Shown here piece by piece: positions 14,956-22,809 of a DNA stretch of 24,463 bases. How positions within the stretch are numbered: position 1 is the stretch's first letter; the number at the start of each line of letters is the position of its first letter. Source of the stretch: an uncultured Bacteroidales bacterium. Lineage in GTDB: Bacteria; Bacteroidota; Bacteroidia; Bacteroidales; Bacteroidaceae. A program made the position numbers and the translations under genes. The stretch is taken from the NCBI GenBank assembly GCA_937876995.1, contig CALEFD010000074.1, positions 1 through 24,463 on the forward strand, given 5' to 3'. The notes below the pieces were generated by a model. The model saw only the letters and a list, made by a program, of their open reading frames with translations. It did not search any database and was not told the DNA's origin.

Positions 14956-17097
14956 ATGGCAACATTACAAAAAATCAGAAACAGAGGTCCTCTGTTGCTT
15001 ATCGTGATTGGCCTTGCACTTTTGGCCTTCATTCTTGGTGATGTATGGAGACTAACCCAACCAAATATGGGTGTGCCTTCAGTTGGTAGCATTAACGGAA
15101 AGAATGTAGATGCTCAAGAGTATCAGGCTGAAGTTGAAAAGTATGCGGAAATTGTAAAATTTTCAATGGGCATGCAGAATTTGTCTGAAACAGAATATGC
15201 AGCTGTAAAAGACGAAGTGTGGAACAATATGGTTCGCAAGAGCCTTATAGAAAAACAGGCAAACGCAATAGGTCTGACAGTTACAGACGAAGAATTGCAG
15301 TATGTAATTGAAACCGGTTCATCACCACTGTTGGCAAGTACTCCATTTGGTAATGAAATGACCGGCGAATTCGATGTAGATTATCTGCGTTCATTCTTAA
15401 GCAGCTATGATGAGATAGACCGTACTACAGTACCTGCTGAGTATCTTGATTATTACGATAACTTGTACAATTTCTGGTTGTATTTGGAAGATAACATCAA
15501 GTTTGATCTACTTGCTTCAAAATATATGTCAATAGTAGAGAACAGTATTATTTCAAACCCAGTGTCACAGAAGAATTCATACGAAGCTCGTATGAAGAGA
15601 GCTGATATCCAGTTGGCAGCACTTCCTTATAGCTCTGTAGATGATTCTGAAATTACTGTTACAAAGGCTGACATCAAAAAGTTGTATGATGAACGTAAGG
15701 AGATGCTTTATCAGATAGCAGAAAGCCGTGATTTACTTTACATAGATTATGAAATACTACCAAGTCAGGCTGATCGCGATGCACTTCTTGCTGAGGTTAC
15801 AGAATTGACAGAGCAGCTTAAAGAGACAGAAACTGATTATGCTGCATTTGTTCGTGTAGCTGCTTCTTCTGAATTGTTTAGCGAAGTTGCAAAGACTGTA
15901 AATGCTCTTCCTGCAGACGTAGTAGCAAGACTTGATTCAGTAAAAATAGGCGAAGTATTTGGCCCATATTACAATGCATCTGATGATTCTTACAATGCAT
16001 TCAAAGTGTTGTCAGAGGTAGAAGCATTTGATTCAATATCATATTCACAGATTCAGGTGGTAGCAGAATCAGAAGAAGAGACTGCAAGAATTGCAGACAG
16101 CATTGTTGATGCTCTAAAGAAGGGTGCCGACTTTGTTGAATTGGCTCAGAAATATGGTCAGACAGGTGAATCACAGTGGTTGGCATCTGCCGATTACGAA
16201 GCAGCAACTTATTCAGGCGATAATGCTCTTTATTTGAATACACTTAATTCAATGAAGAAGGGAGAAGTTAAGAATTTGGCTGTTTCAGGTGGTAGCATCA
16301 TTATAAAGGTGTTCGACCAGAAGAACAAGGTAAGCAAATATAATACTGTTATTGTAAAGCGCGAAAATCAGTTCAGCGCTGAGACAAGCGATGATGCTTA
16401 TAACAAGTTGAGCCAGTTTGTTGCTTTAAACAACAATATTGATTCACTTAAAGCTAATGCAGAAGCTGCAGGTTTCAGACTTTTGTCTTCACCTAACACA
16501 AACGGTGCAAGTTACTATATTGGTAGCGTTCTTAATTCACACGAGGCATTCCGTTGGGCATTCGAAGCAGAAGAAGATGCTGTTTCTACCATCTACGAAG
16601 CAGGCGATGCAAACAATCATCTGTTAGTAGTTGCAGTTGATGCAATTCACGATAAGGGTTATCGTCCATTGGAAGATGTACAGACTACATTAACTCTTGA
16701 AGCAGCTACAGAAAAGAAAGCTGAAATTCTTATGAAGAAATTTGCTGCTGCTAACAGCTTTGCTGAAGCTCTTGCAATTGAGGGTGTTAAGACTGATACA
16801 ATCCAGTTTGTGAACTTCTCAACTCCTGCATTTGTATCATTGACATACGCTAATGAAATGAATCTTGGTGCATCTGTAATGAATTTACAGCGTGAAGAGA
16901 TGAGTGCTCCTATTAAAGGTGAAGGCGGTGTTTATGTAGCTCAGAAGGTTTCTCCTGATTCATATTCAGTAGAATTTGATGCAGAGACAGAAAGTGCACG
17001 TCTGCAGTCAATGGATATTAGCTCTATTGCAAATCAGATTATGCAGCAGCTCTATATGGATGCTGATGTAGAAGATGTAAGATATAGAATGTTCTAA
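14956..17097 (+). CDS. PpiD-like membrane-anchored periplasmic peptidyl-prolyl isomerase
   Basis: A 713-residue SurA/PpiD-type foldase that would assist folding of exported proteins at the periplasmic face of the inner membrane. One N-terminal membrane anchor is visible (GPLLLIVIGLALLAFILGDV, about residues 11-30). It is followed by a SurA_N-like helical chaperone region (SINGKNVDAQEYQAEVEKYA and a long helical stretch to about 240). A parvulin-type rotamase domain lies at about 340-455, including SYSQIQVVAE, GADFVELAQKYGQTGESQWL, MKKGEVKNLAVSGGSIIIKV and the closing VFDQ. The C-terminal 250 residues are helical with a second, degenerate domain. It has its own promoter at about 14888, separate from the lptC/CBS genes, and ends at a strong terminator converging with ilvC. 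The start codon follows an A-rich leader without a clear Shine-Dalgarno, usual in Bacteroidetes. Confidence 0.9.
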   Translation: MATLQKIRNRGPLLLIVIGLALLAFILGDVWRLTQPNMGVPSVGSINGKNVDAQEYQAEVEKYAEIVKFSMGMQNLSETEYAAVKDEVWNNMVRKSLIEKQANAIGLTVTDEELQYVIETGSSPLLASTPFGNEMTGEFDVDYLRSFLSSYDEIDRTTVPAEYLDYYDNLYNFWLYLEDNIKFDLLASKYMSIVENSIISNPVSQKNSYEARMKRADIQLAALPYSSVDDSEITVTKADIKKLYDERKEMLYQIAESRDLLYIDYEILPSQADRDALLAEVTELTEQLKETETDYAAFVRVAASSELFSEVAKTVNALPADVVARLDSVKIGEVFGPYYNASDDSYNAFKVLSEVEAFDSISYSQIQVVAESEEETARIADSIVDALKKGADFVELAQKYGQTGESQWLASADYEAATYSGDNALYLNTLNSMKKGEVKNLAVSGGSIIIKVFDQKNKVSKYNTVIVKRENQFSAETSDDAYNKLSQFVALNNNIDSLKANAEAAGFRLLSSPNTNGASYYIGSVLNSHEAFRWAFEAEEDAVSTIYEAGDANNHLLVVAVDAIHDKGYRPLEDVQTTLTLEAATEKKAEILMKKFAAANSFAEALAIEGVKTDTIQFVNFSTPAFVSLTYANEMNLGASVMNLQREEMSAPIKGEGGVYVAQKVSPDSYSVEFDAETESARLQSMDISSIANQIMQQLYMDADVEDVRYRMF

Positions 17098-17117
17098 TAG
17101 AACAGTTTGAAATAAGA

Positions 17118-17155
17118 ATCGGCTTGATGAAAATTCATCAGGCCGATCTCTTTTT
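17118..17155 (+). terminator. Intrinsic terminator of the foldase gene
   Basis: ATCGGCTTGATGAA (17118-17131) pairs with TTCATCAGGCCGAT (17134-17147) over 14 bp, with one U-G wobble and a very tight loop, followed by CTCTTTTT. This is a strong rho-independent terminator 20 bp after the foldase stop codon. Confidence 0.85.
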
Positions 17156-17177
17156 ATATATGGTTGATGTTGGTTGC

Positions 17178-17219
17178 AAAATAAATCTGCCCGATTGATT
17201 TTTGATTTCAATCGGGCAG
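17178..17219 (-). terminator. Intrinsic terminator of the ilv operon
   Basis: A perfect 12-bp stem, CTGCCCGATTGA (17187-17198) and TCAATCGGGCAG (17208-17219), with a 9-nt loop. On the minus strand it is followed by ATTTATTTT, so it terminates transcription from ilvC, 27 bp past its stop codon. It faces the foldase terminator back to back. Confidence 0.85.
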
Positions 17220-17246
17220 TATTATAGGATCTGTAATCTCCTGTTT

Positions 17247-18290
17247 TTAGTTGTTTTCCGGGCGAAGCTGACGTACAACTGCACCTGCTCTCCACATTTC
17301 GCTTTCGCGTAGAGCCTTAAGTTCTTCTTCCAAACCTACACGGTAATCAGGTTTTGAATTTGCATCGATAGAGATCTGAGCTTCGTTACCTGTTTTTACA
17401 CTGTTGTATAGTTTTTCTACAACCGGTTTGATAGCATCGTGGAAAGGACCCATCCAGTCAAGAGCACCACGCTGTGCTGTTGTTGAACAGTTTGCATACA
17501 TCCAGTCCATACCCTTCTGTGCAAACAGAGGCATTAATGACTGTGTAAGTTCTTCACAAGTTTCGTTGAATGCTTCAGAAGGAGTATGTCCGTTTTCACG
17601 CAATACTTCGTACTGTGCCAAAAGCAAACCCTGAATAGCACCCATCAATGAACCACGTTCACCTGTCAAATCGGAAGTAGCTTCGCGCTGGAATGTGGTT
17701 TCGAACATATAACCTGAACCAATACCAATACCGAATGCCAATACCTTATCTAATGCTTTACCGGAAGCGTCCTGATATACAGCGTATGAACTATTCAGAC
17801 CGCGACCTTCCAGGAACATTGTACGCAATGATGTACCTGAACCTTTAGGAGCTACCAAAATAACGTCAATATCTGTTGGTGGAACTACACCTGTGCGATC
17901 GTTCCATGTGATAGCGAAACCGTGTGAGAAGTATAGAGTTTTGCCGGCAGTCAAATGAGGTTTGATTGTTGGCCATAACTGCATCTGTGCTGCATCTGAA
18001 AGAAGCATACAGATGATAGTACCTTTTGCGGCAGCCTCTTCTATAGAGAAGAGAGTTTTACCTGGAACCCAACCATCGGCAATAGCCTTTTCGTATGTTT
18101 TACCTTCGCGCTGTCCTACAATTACATTGAAACCGTTGTCGCGCAAGTTGCAAGCCTGACCCGGGCCCTGAACGCCATAACCTATAACTGCAATAGTTTC
18201 GTCCTTAAGAATCTCGCGTGCTTTTTCCAGCGGGAATTCTTCACGTGTCATAACCTCTTCTATGACACCTCCAAAATTCAATTTTGCCAT
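17247..18290 (-). CDS. ilvC: Ketol-acid reductoisomerase (class I)
   Basis: IlvC converts 2-acetolactate or 2-aceto-2-hydroxybutyrate to the dihydroxy acids with NAD(P)H and magnesium, the second common step of valine, isoleucine and leucine synthesis. The 347-residue length fits the short class I form. The Rossmann loop is GYGVQG (37-42). The next cofactor-binding loop is VGQREGK. Catalytic and metal-site motifs are FSHGF (121-125), VAPKGSGTSLR (146-156) and DLTGERGSL (207-215, with D207 and E211 as expected magnesium ligands). The C-terminal knotted domain runs from about 190. It is the last gene of the ilv operon, 25 bp after ilvN, and ends at a strong terminator. No defect is visible. Confidence 0.96.
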   Translation of the reverse strand: MAKLNFGGVIEEVMTREEFPLEKAREILKDETIAVIGYGVQGPGQACNLRDNGFNVIVGQREGKTYEKAIADGWVPGKTLFSIEEAAAKGTIICMLLSDAAQMQLWPTIKPHLTAGKTLYFSHGFAITWNDRTGVVPPTDIDVILVAPKGSGTSLRTMFLEGRGLNSSYAVYQDASGKALDKVLAFGIGIGSGYMFETTFQREATSDLTGERGSLMGAIQGLLLAQYEVLRENGHTPSEAFNETCEELTQSLMPLFAQKGMDWMYANCSTTAQRGALDWMGPFHDAIKPVVEKLYNSVKTGNEAQISIDANSKPDYRVGLEEELKALRESEMWRAGAVVRQLRPENN

Positions 18291-18315
18291 AATCTTTATA
18301 ATTTATGTTTGATAA

Positions 18316-18864
18316 TTATTTGCAATACTTTTCTTTTATTTTCTCTAAATATTCGTTTACGTGCTCTATCCTGGCTCTGGTTATTGCAATTCTACCTGAA
18401 CTTACAAATTGTAGCAGTCCGCCCTCTTTTGATAGTTCTTTGTTTAGTGCAATAATATCTTCTGTCTTACCTGTCTTCTCAACTACAGAATAGGTTGAAT
18501 TTACCTCTATAATATCTGCATTGTATTTGCGGATAATCTTTGACATAGCAGGATTATTCATTAAAACAGATGTGGTAACTTTGTATAGAGCAACTTCCTG
18601 CATAAAGATTTCGTCGTCAGTAAAGTATTTACATTGCAATACATCTACCTTCTTTTCAATCTGTCCTGCAATTTTATCTATTGTATCTCTGTCTGAATAA
18701 GCAGTGATAGTATATCTGTGTACACCCTCTATAGATGATGCTGAAACGTTGAGGCTCTCAATGTTTACCTGTCTGCGTGTAAAAGCAGCAGTAACCTGGC
18801 TCAGCAAACCCACCATGTTTTCTGAGTGAACAATCAGTGTATATAAATTGGTCTTGTTTTCCAT
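18316..18864 (-). CDS. ilvN: Acetolactate synthase regulatory (small) subunit
   Basis: The 182-residue regulatory subunit binds the catalytic IlvB subunit and normally confers feedback inhibition by valine. The N-terminal ACT domain is visible at about 6-80, with LIVHSENMVGLLSQVTAAF (10-28) and RQVNIESLNV, whose conserved Asn lies in the inter-subunit effector site. The C-terminal ALS_ss_C-like domain covers about 90-170 (ALYKVTT, IIEVNSTYSVVEKTG). It lies 11 bp downstream of ilvB and 25 bp upstream of ilvC, so all are on one transcript. The symbol ilvN is used by Bacteroidetes convention; ilvH would be equally acceptable. It is longer than E. coli IlvN and closer to the IlvH-like size. Confidence 0.93.
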   Translation of the reverse strand: MENKTNLYTLIVHSENMVGLLSQVTAAFTRRQVNIESLNVSASSIEGVHRYTITAYSDRDTIDKIAGQIEKKVDVLQCKYFTDDEIFMQEVALYKVTTSVLMNNPAMSKIIRKYNADIIEVNSTYSVVEKTGKTEDIIALNKELSKEGGLLQFVSSGRIAITRARIEHVNEYLEKIKEKYCK

Positions 18865-18875
18865 AATTGCTGTTT

Positions 18876-20558
18876 TTAACCTAAACGTACTTCATCTACT
18901 GCACAACCCAATGCAACCATTGGCCAAACATTCTCTTCGTTCTGGCAACCTATCTCTAAAATGAAAGCTCCTTCAGAGTTAAGCATTTCGTTGATTGCTT
19001 CGCCCAATTCTTCTCTTTCTGTAACACGACGGCTGTTAATACCGTATGCTTCTGCTATCTTCATATAATCAGGGTTTGCCATTACGGTGCAGGAATAACG
19101 TCTGTTAAAGAATAGCTCTTGCCACTGTCTTACATTACCTAAATAGTTGTTGTTTAATAAGACTATTTTTACAGGTATATCAGACTGCATAATGGTTCCC
19201 AGTTCCTGTATGTTCATCTGCAAACCGCCATCGCCTGTAAACAGTATGATAGGGCGTTCCGGTGCTCCAAATGTAGCACCCATAGCAGCCGGCAGGCCGA
19301 ATCCCATAGTGCCAAGTCCGCCCGATGTTATTATACTGCGCGGATGGTTGTATTTGAAATATCTGGATGAGAACATCTGGTTTTGTCCAACATCGGTTAC
19401 CAAAACTGCGTTGTCGGCAGCTCTTTCACTAACGGCATTAACCACTTCTCCCATTTTAAGCGGACCTTCTTCTGGGAATAGGGCAGGTTTTATAACCTTG
19501 TCGTATTCTTCCTGTTTGTAAGGTTCAAAACTCTTAATCCATTCAGTATGGCTATTTTTGTTAATGCGTGATGTTATCATTGCAAGTGTCTGCTTGCAAT
19601 CTCCTAAAACGGTAACATCGCATTTTACATTCTTATTGAATTCAGACTTGTCTATGTCCAAATGGATAATCTTTGCCTGTTTTGCATATTTATCCAAAAC
19701 ACCGGTTACTCGATCGTCAAAACGCATACCAATGGCAATAAGCAGGTCGCATTTGTTTGTCTGAACATTTGGTGCCAGGTTTCCGTGCATACCTAACATT
19801 CCCATATTGAGAGGGTGTGATGTAGGTAATGCTGATAAACCTAATAGTGTTCTTGCTGCCGGAATGTCTGCCTTTTCCAGGAATTTGGTAAGTTCGTTGT
19901 GAGCTTTTCCCAATTCAACTCCCTGACCTACAAGAGCAAATGGTTTTGTGGCTGTGTTAATAAGATGTGCAGCCTCTTCTATTTCGTTCATGTTTATGTC
20001 CGGATCCGGTACATAACTACGGATGAACTCAATGTTTTCAGGCTTGAAATCTACCATGCTGGTTTGTGCATTTTTGGTAAAGTCAAGCACCACAGGTCCC
20101 GGGCGTCCGGAACGTGCTATATAGAAAGCTCTGGCAACTGCCCAAGCTATATCTTCTGCTCTTCTAATTTGATAACTCCATTTGGTGATAGGTTGAGTTA
20201 CGCCTACCAAGTCTATCTCTTGGAATGCGTCTGTACCCAATGCAGAGACGGCTACCTGACCGGCGATGACGACGATAGGGGTACTATCGAGCATTGCATC
20301 ACTGATACCTGTAATGGTATTTGTAGCTCCCGGTCCACTGGTAACTATGCATACACCGGTTTTGCCCGATACTCTTGCATAACCTTGGGCAGCATGTGTT
20401 GCTCCCTGCTCGTGTCTTACCAAAATCTGTTTCAAGTCAGAGCGATGGTCATACAAGGCATCATATACCGGCATAATGGTACCTCCGGGATAAGCAAAAA
20501 TCGTATCTACACTTTCGTGTAATAACGCTTGCATTAAAGCCTCTGAACCTTTAATCAT
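18876..20558 (-). CDS. ilvB: Acetolactate synthase catalytic (large) subunit
   Basis: This thiamine-diphosphate enzyme condenses two pyruvates, or pyruvate and 2-oxobutyrate, to acetohydroxy acids, the first common step of branched-chain amino acid synthesis. It is 560 residues, the normal length. The glutamate that activates ThDP is E50 in RHEQGATHAAQGYAR. The ThDP/metal motif GDGG...NNNY runs from 442 to 472 (G442-D443-G444, N469-N471). The FAD/herbicide-site region is intact by eye (SGGLGTMGFGLPAAMG). It is second in the operon: 14 bp after ilvD and 11 bp before ilvN, so subunits are made together. Expected regulation is the attenuator upstream of ilvD plus valine inhibition through IlvN. 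Confidence 0.96.
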   Translation of the reverse strand: MIKGSEALMQALLHESVDTIFAYPGGTIMPVYDALYDHRSDLKQILVRHEQGATHAAQGYARVSGKTGVCIVTSGPGATNTITGISDAMLDSTPIVVIAGQVAVSALGTDAFQEIDLVGVTQPITKWSYQIRRAEDIAWAVARAFYIARSGRPGPVVLDFTKNAQTSMVDFKPENIEFIRSYVPDPDINMNEIEEAAHLINTATKPFALVGQGVELGKAHNELTKFLEKADIPAARTLLGLSALPTSHPLNMGMLGMHGNLAPNVQTNKCDLLIAIGMRFDDRVTGVLDKYAKQAKIIHLDIDKSEFNKNVKCDVTVLGDCKQTLAMITSRINKNSHTEWIKSFEPYKQEEYDKVIKPALFPEEGPLKMGEVVNAVSERAADNAVLVTDVGQNQMFSSRYFKYNHPRSIITSGGLGTMGFGLPAAMGATFGAPERPIILFTGDGGLQMNIQELGTIMQSDIPVKIVLLNNNYLGNVRQWQELFFNRRYSCTVMANPDYMKIAEAYGINSRRVTEREELGEAINEMLNSEGAFILEIGCQNEENVWPMVALGCAVDEVRLG

Positions 20559-20572
20559 TTTCTTTATTAGTT

Positions 20573-22375
20573 TTATTCAACAATTCTAACGCCACCTTTA
20601 TCGGCAGAACTTACCATATTAGCGTATGCCTTCAAACTTTTTGGCACAACTCTTGTTCTTGTGAGCGGTCTCATTGGACGATCGGATAGTTCCTGGTCCG
20701 ATAATTTAACGTTAATACTTCTGTTTGGTATATCTATTTCAATAATATCTCCGTCTATAATTTTACCTATGTTGCCTCCTGATGCGGCTTCCGGCGAAAT
20801 ATGTCCTATGCTCAGTCCGGATGTACCACCGCTGAAACGTCCGTCTGTTATCAGTGCGCACTCCTTTCCCAAATGTTTGGATTTAATATAAGAGGTGGGG
20901 TAGAGCATCTCTTGCATACCCGGGCCACCTTTAGGACCTTCGTGAGTAATTACTACAACGTCGCCCGATACTACTTTCCCACCTAAAATGCCCTCTACTG
21001 CATCTTCTTGTGAATCGAATACCTTTGCAGGTCCTGTAAACTTCCAGATGCTTTCATCAACTCCGGCAGTTTTAACTACGCAACCATCTATTGCAATATT
21101 ACCTTTTAAAATGGCCAAGCCGCCATCTTTTGAGTAGGCATTTTCCAGACTGCGAATACAACCGGTAGCTCTGTCGGTATCTAATGTATCGTAATTGCAG
21201 TTCTGTGAACCCATTGCAATGTTGAATTTGCGTGCAGGGGCACTGCTGTATATCCTTTTTGCTTCTGAATCTATGCTCTCCTGACAGATATTGTATCTGT
21301 TTACAAGTTCTCCGTAAGATAAGCCGCAAACATTCATAGCTGTTGTGTCTATAAGATTGCCTTTTGATAGTTCAAACAGGATGTTCTGAATACCACCGGC
21401 ACGATTAACATCTTGAATATGGTACTTCTGTGTGTTAGGAGCAACTTTGCACAGACATGGTACTTTACGCGACAAACGGTCTATATCGTCCATCTTGAAA
21501 TCTACGCCTGCTTCGTTTGCAACCGCCAGAAGATGCAGAATGGTATTTGTAGATCCTCCCATTGCAATGTCTAAGGTCATGGCATTTTCGAATGCCGATT
21601 TTTTTGCAATGTTTAGAGGTAACAGAGAATCGTCGCCCTCTTCATAATATTTCAAGGCGTTCTTAACAATCAGTCTTGCAGCTTCTTTGAACAACTCTGT
21701 TCTGTTGGCGTGTGTAGCCAATATGGTTCCGTTGCCGGGTAATGAGAAACCGAGAGCCTCTGTTAAACAGTTCATTGAATTTGCGGTGAACATACCGGAA
21801 CAGCAACCACAGCCCGGACAAGCGTGTCTTTCAATAGATTCTACATCGTCATCGCTTATTGTTGGATCGGCCGATTTAATCATTGCGTCAATTAAATCCA
21901 AATGCTGATTGTTCCATTCGCCTGCTTCCATTGGTCCGCCACTTACAAATACTGTAGGTATATTAAGGCGCATGGTAGCCATAAGCATACCCGGAGTAAT
22001 TTTGTCACAATTGCTTATGCACACTAATGCATCGGCTTTGTGGGCATTTACCATATATTCTACACTATCTGCAATTATGTCACGTGATGGCAGTGAGTAT
22101 AGCATACCATCGTGTCCCATTGCTATGCCGTCATCTATGGCAATAGTATTGAATTCCGCAGCAAAACAACCCAATTTCTCAATCTCAGCTTTTACTATCT
22201 GGCCTATTTCGTGTAGATGTGTATGGCCGGGAACAAATTGGGTAAACGAATTGGCTATGGCAATAATAGGGCGTCCCATCTGCTCACGTTTCATTCCGTT
22301 TGCAACCCATAACGCTCTTGCTCCTGCCATTCTTCTGCCAACTGTACTCTGTTCGCTTCTCAATGGAATTTTCAT
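20573..22375 (-). CDS. ilvD: Dihydroxy-acid dehydratase (E. coli type)
   Basis: IlvD dehydrates dihydroxy-isovalerate and dihydroxy-methylvalerate to the 2-oxo acids that precede valine/leucine and isoleucine. The protein is 600 residues. Cluster-binding candidates are C123 in CISNCDKITPGM and the cysteines C186/C189/C191/C192 in HACPGCGCCSGMFTANS. The N-terminal FTQFVPGHTHL (44-54) lacks the extra cysteine of [2Fe-2S] plant-type enzymes and closely resembles E. coli IlvD, so an oxygen-labile [4Fe-4S] cluster is likely (inference from family knowledge). It is the first structural gene of the operon, preceded by a leader peptide and attenuator (22406-22534). It overlaps by 3 nt the end of a tiny Ile-rich reading frame (22372-22404). 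Confidence 0.96.
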   Translation of the reverse strand: MKIPLRSEQSTVGRRMAGARALWVANGMKREQMGRPIIAIANSFTQFVPGHTHLHEIGQIVKAEIEKLGCFAAEFNTIAIDDGIAMGHDGMLYSLPSRDIIADSVEYMVNAHKADALVCISNCDKITPGMLMATMRLNIPTVFVSGGPMEAGEWNNQHLDLIDAMIKSADPTISDDDVESIERHACPGCGCCSGMFTANSMNCLTEALGFSLPGNGTILATHANRTELFKEAARLIVKNALKYYEEGDDSLLPLNIAKKSAFENAMTLDIAMGGSTNTILHLLAVANEAGVDFKMDDIDRLSRKVPCLCKVAPNTQKYHIQDVNRAGGIQNILFELSKGNLIDTTAMNVCGLSYGELVNRYNICQESIDSEAKRIYSSAPARKFNIAMGSQNCNYDTLDTDRATGCIRSLENAYSKDGGLAILKGNIAIDGCVVKTAGVDESIWKFTGPAKVFDSQEDAVEGILGGKVVSGDVVVITHEGPKGGPGMQEMLYPTSYIKSKHLGKECALITDGRFSGGTSGLSIGHISPEAASGGNIGKIIDGDIIEIDIPNRSINVKLSDQELSDRPMRPLTRTRVVPKSLKAYANMVSSADKGGVRIVE

Positions 22376-22405
22376 ATTTTTATTATTTTTGTATTTATAT
22401 TCATT

Positions 22406-22437
22406 AAAAAAGCCCTTCTCTTGTGGGAGAAAGGCTT
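22406..22437 (-). terminator. Attenuator terminator of the ilv leader
   Basis: On the minus strand AAGCCTTTCTC (22437-22427) pairs with GAGAAGGGCTT (22420-22410) over 11 bp (one U-G wobble) with a 6-nt loop, then a run of U residues (22411-22406). It lies 30 bp upstream of the ilvD start and between the promoter and ilvD, so it must be bypassed for expression. Confidence 0.88.
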
Positions 22438-22468
22438 ATATCTCAATTGGATTAGGCAAATTTCTCCC
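22425..22468 (-). promoter_or_regulatory. Antiterminator hairpin of the ilv attenuator
   Basis: GGGAGAAA (22468-22461), immediately after the leader-peptide stop codon, is the exact reverse complement of TTTCTCCC (22432-22425), which forms most of the 5' arm of the terminator. The 8-bp antiterminator and the terminator therefore exclude each other. A third, weaker pairing is possible between CAAAT..CTCTC inside the leader-peptide coding region (22525-22514) and GGGAG..ATTTG (22468-22457), giving the classical 1:2 / 2:3 / 3:4 set of alternatives. Confidence 0.8.
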
Positions 22469-22534
22469 TTAACGCGCCGGACAGATGACCACCACGTAAA
22501 CAGAATTGATACCGAGAGCTATTTGTCTATTCAT
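22469..22534 (-). CDS. ilv leader peptide (21 aa, Ile/Val-rich)
   Basis: A 22-codon frame (ATG to TAA) between the ilv promoter and the terminator. The peptide reads MNRQIALGINSV, then YVVVICPAR: three Ile, one Leu and four Val in 21 residues, with a Val-Val-Val-Ile run at positions 14-17. This is the hallmark of a branched-chain amino acid attenuator, like ilvL of enterobacteria. A ribosome stalled on the VVVI codons would leave the antiterminator segment at 22468-22461 free, about 15 nt ahead. A ribosome reaching the stop codon would cover it and let the terminator form. The peptide itself is probably not functional. No clear Shine-Dalgarno is present; the predicted 5' leader is about 16 nt. 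Confidence 0.82.
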   Translation of the reverse strand: MNRQIALGINSVYVVVICPAR

Positions 22535-22553
22535 ACTTTGTTCTAATTTTCCG

Positions 22554-22583
22554 CAAAGATACTCCTTTTTATTTATATAACAA
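22554..22583 (-). promoter_or_regulatory. Bacteroides-type promoter of the ilv operon
   Basis: On the minus strand TATCTTTG (22561-22554) matches TAnnTTTG, and TTG (22583-22581) lies exactly 19 bp upstream. The start would be near 22550, just ahead of the leader peptide ATG at 22534, giving an untranslated leader of about 175 nt before ilvD. Confidence 0.8.
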
Positions 22584-22722
22584 ACAAAGAGTCTCTATCT
22601 TTTGTCTTGTTAAATGAAAAAATATTCAAATCTGAATGTATAAGAATGAAAAATGTTGGCTCTTTTGTAGGTGCTTAGGAATAAATTTTCAGGTAATTAT
22701 GTTTTTATTCATCAGTTTGTGC

Positions 22723-22730
22723 TAATTTTG
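22723..22730 (+). promoter_or_regulatory. Probable secA promoter -7 element
   Basis: TAATTTTG matches TAnnTTTG. The -33 region is only T-rich (GTTTTTA near 22701), without a clear TTG. Transcription would begin near 22734, leaving an AT-rich leader of about 75 nt before secA. It is divergent from the ilv promoter about 140 bp away; the AT-rich DNA between them holds no other feature I can support. Confidence 0.5.
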
Positions 22731-22809
22731 TAAACTAATACGGTGTAGTGTGGCATACTTTTTGCTTTTACATCGGAAAATATGTTGTAAATTAAAAACA
22801 AACTATATA

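Noticed and set aside
19899..20522. 207-codon open frame on the plus strand opposite ilvB
   Set aside because: It is antisense to the strongly supported ilvB gene, has low-complexity Cys/Ser/Tyr-rich composition and no recognisable domain or promoter; a shadow frame.
21909..22472. 187-codon open frame on the plus strand opposite ilvD and its leader
   Set aside because: It is antisense to ilvD and runs through the attenuator; its sequence is the complement of conserved ilvD motifs, with no independent support.
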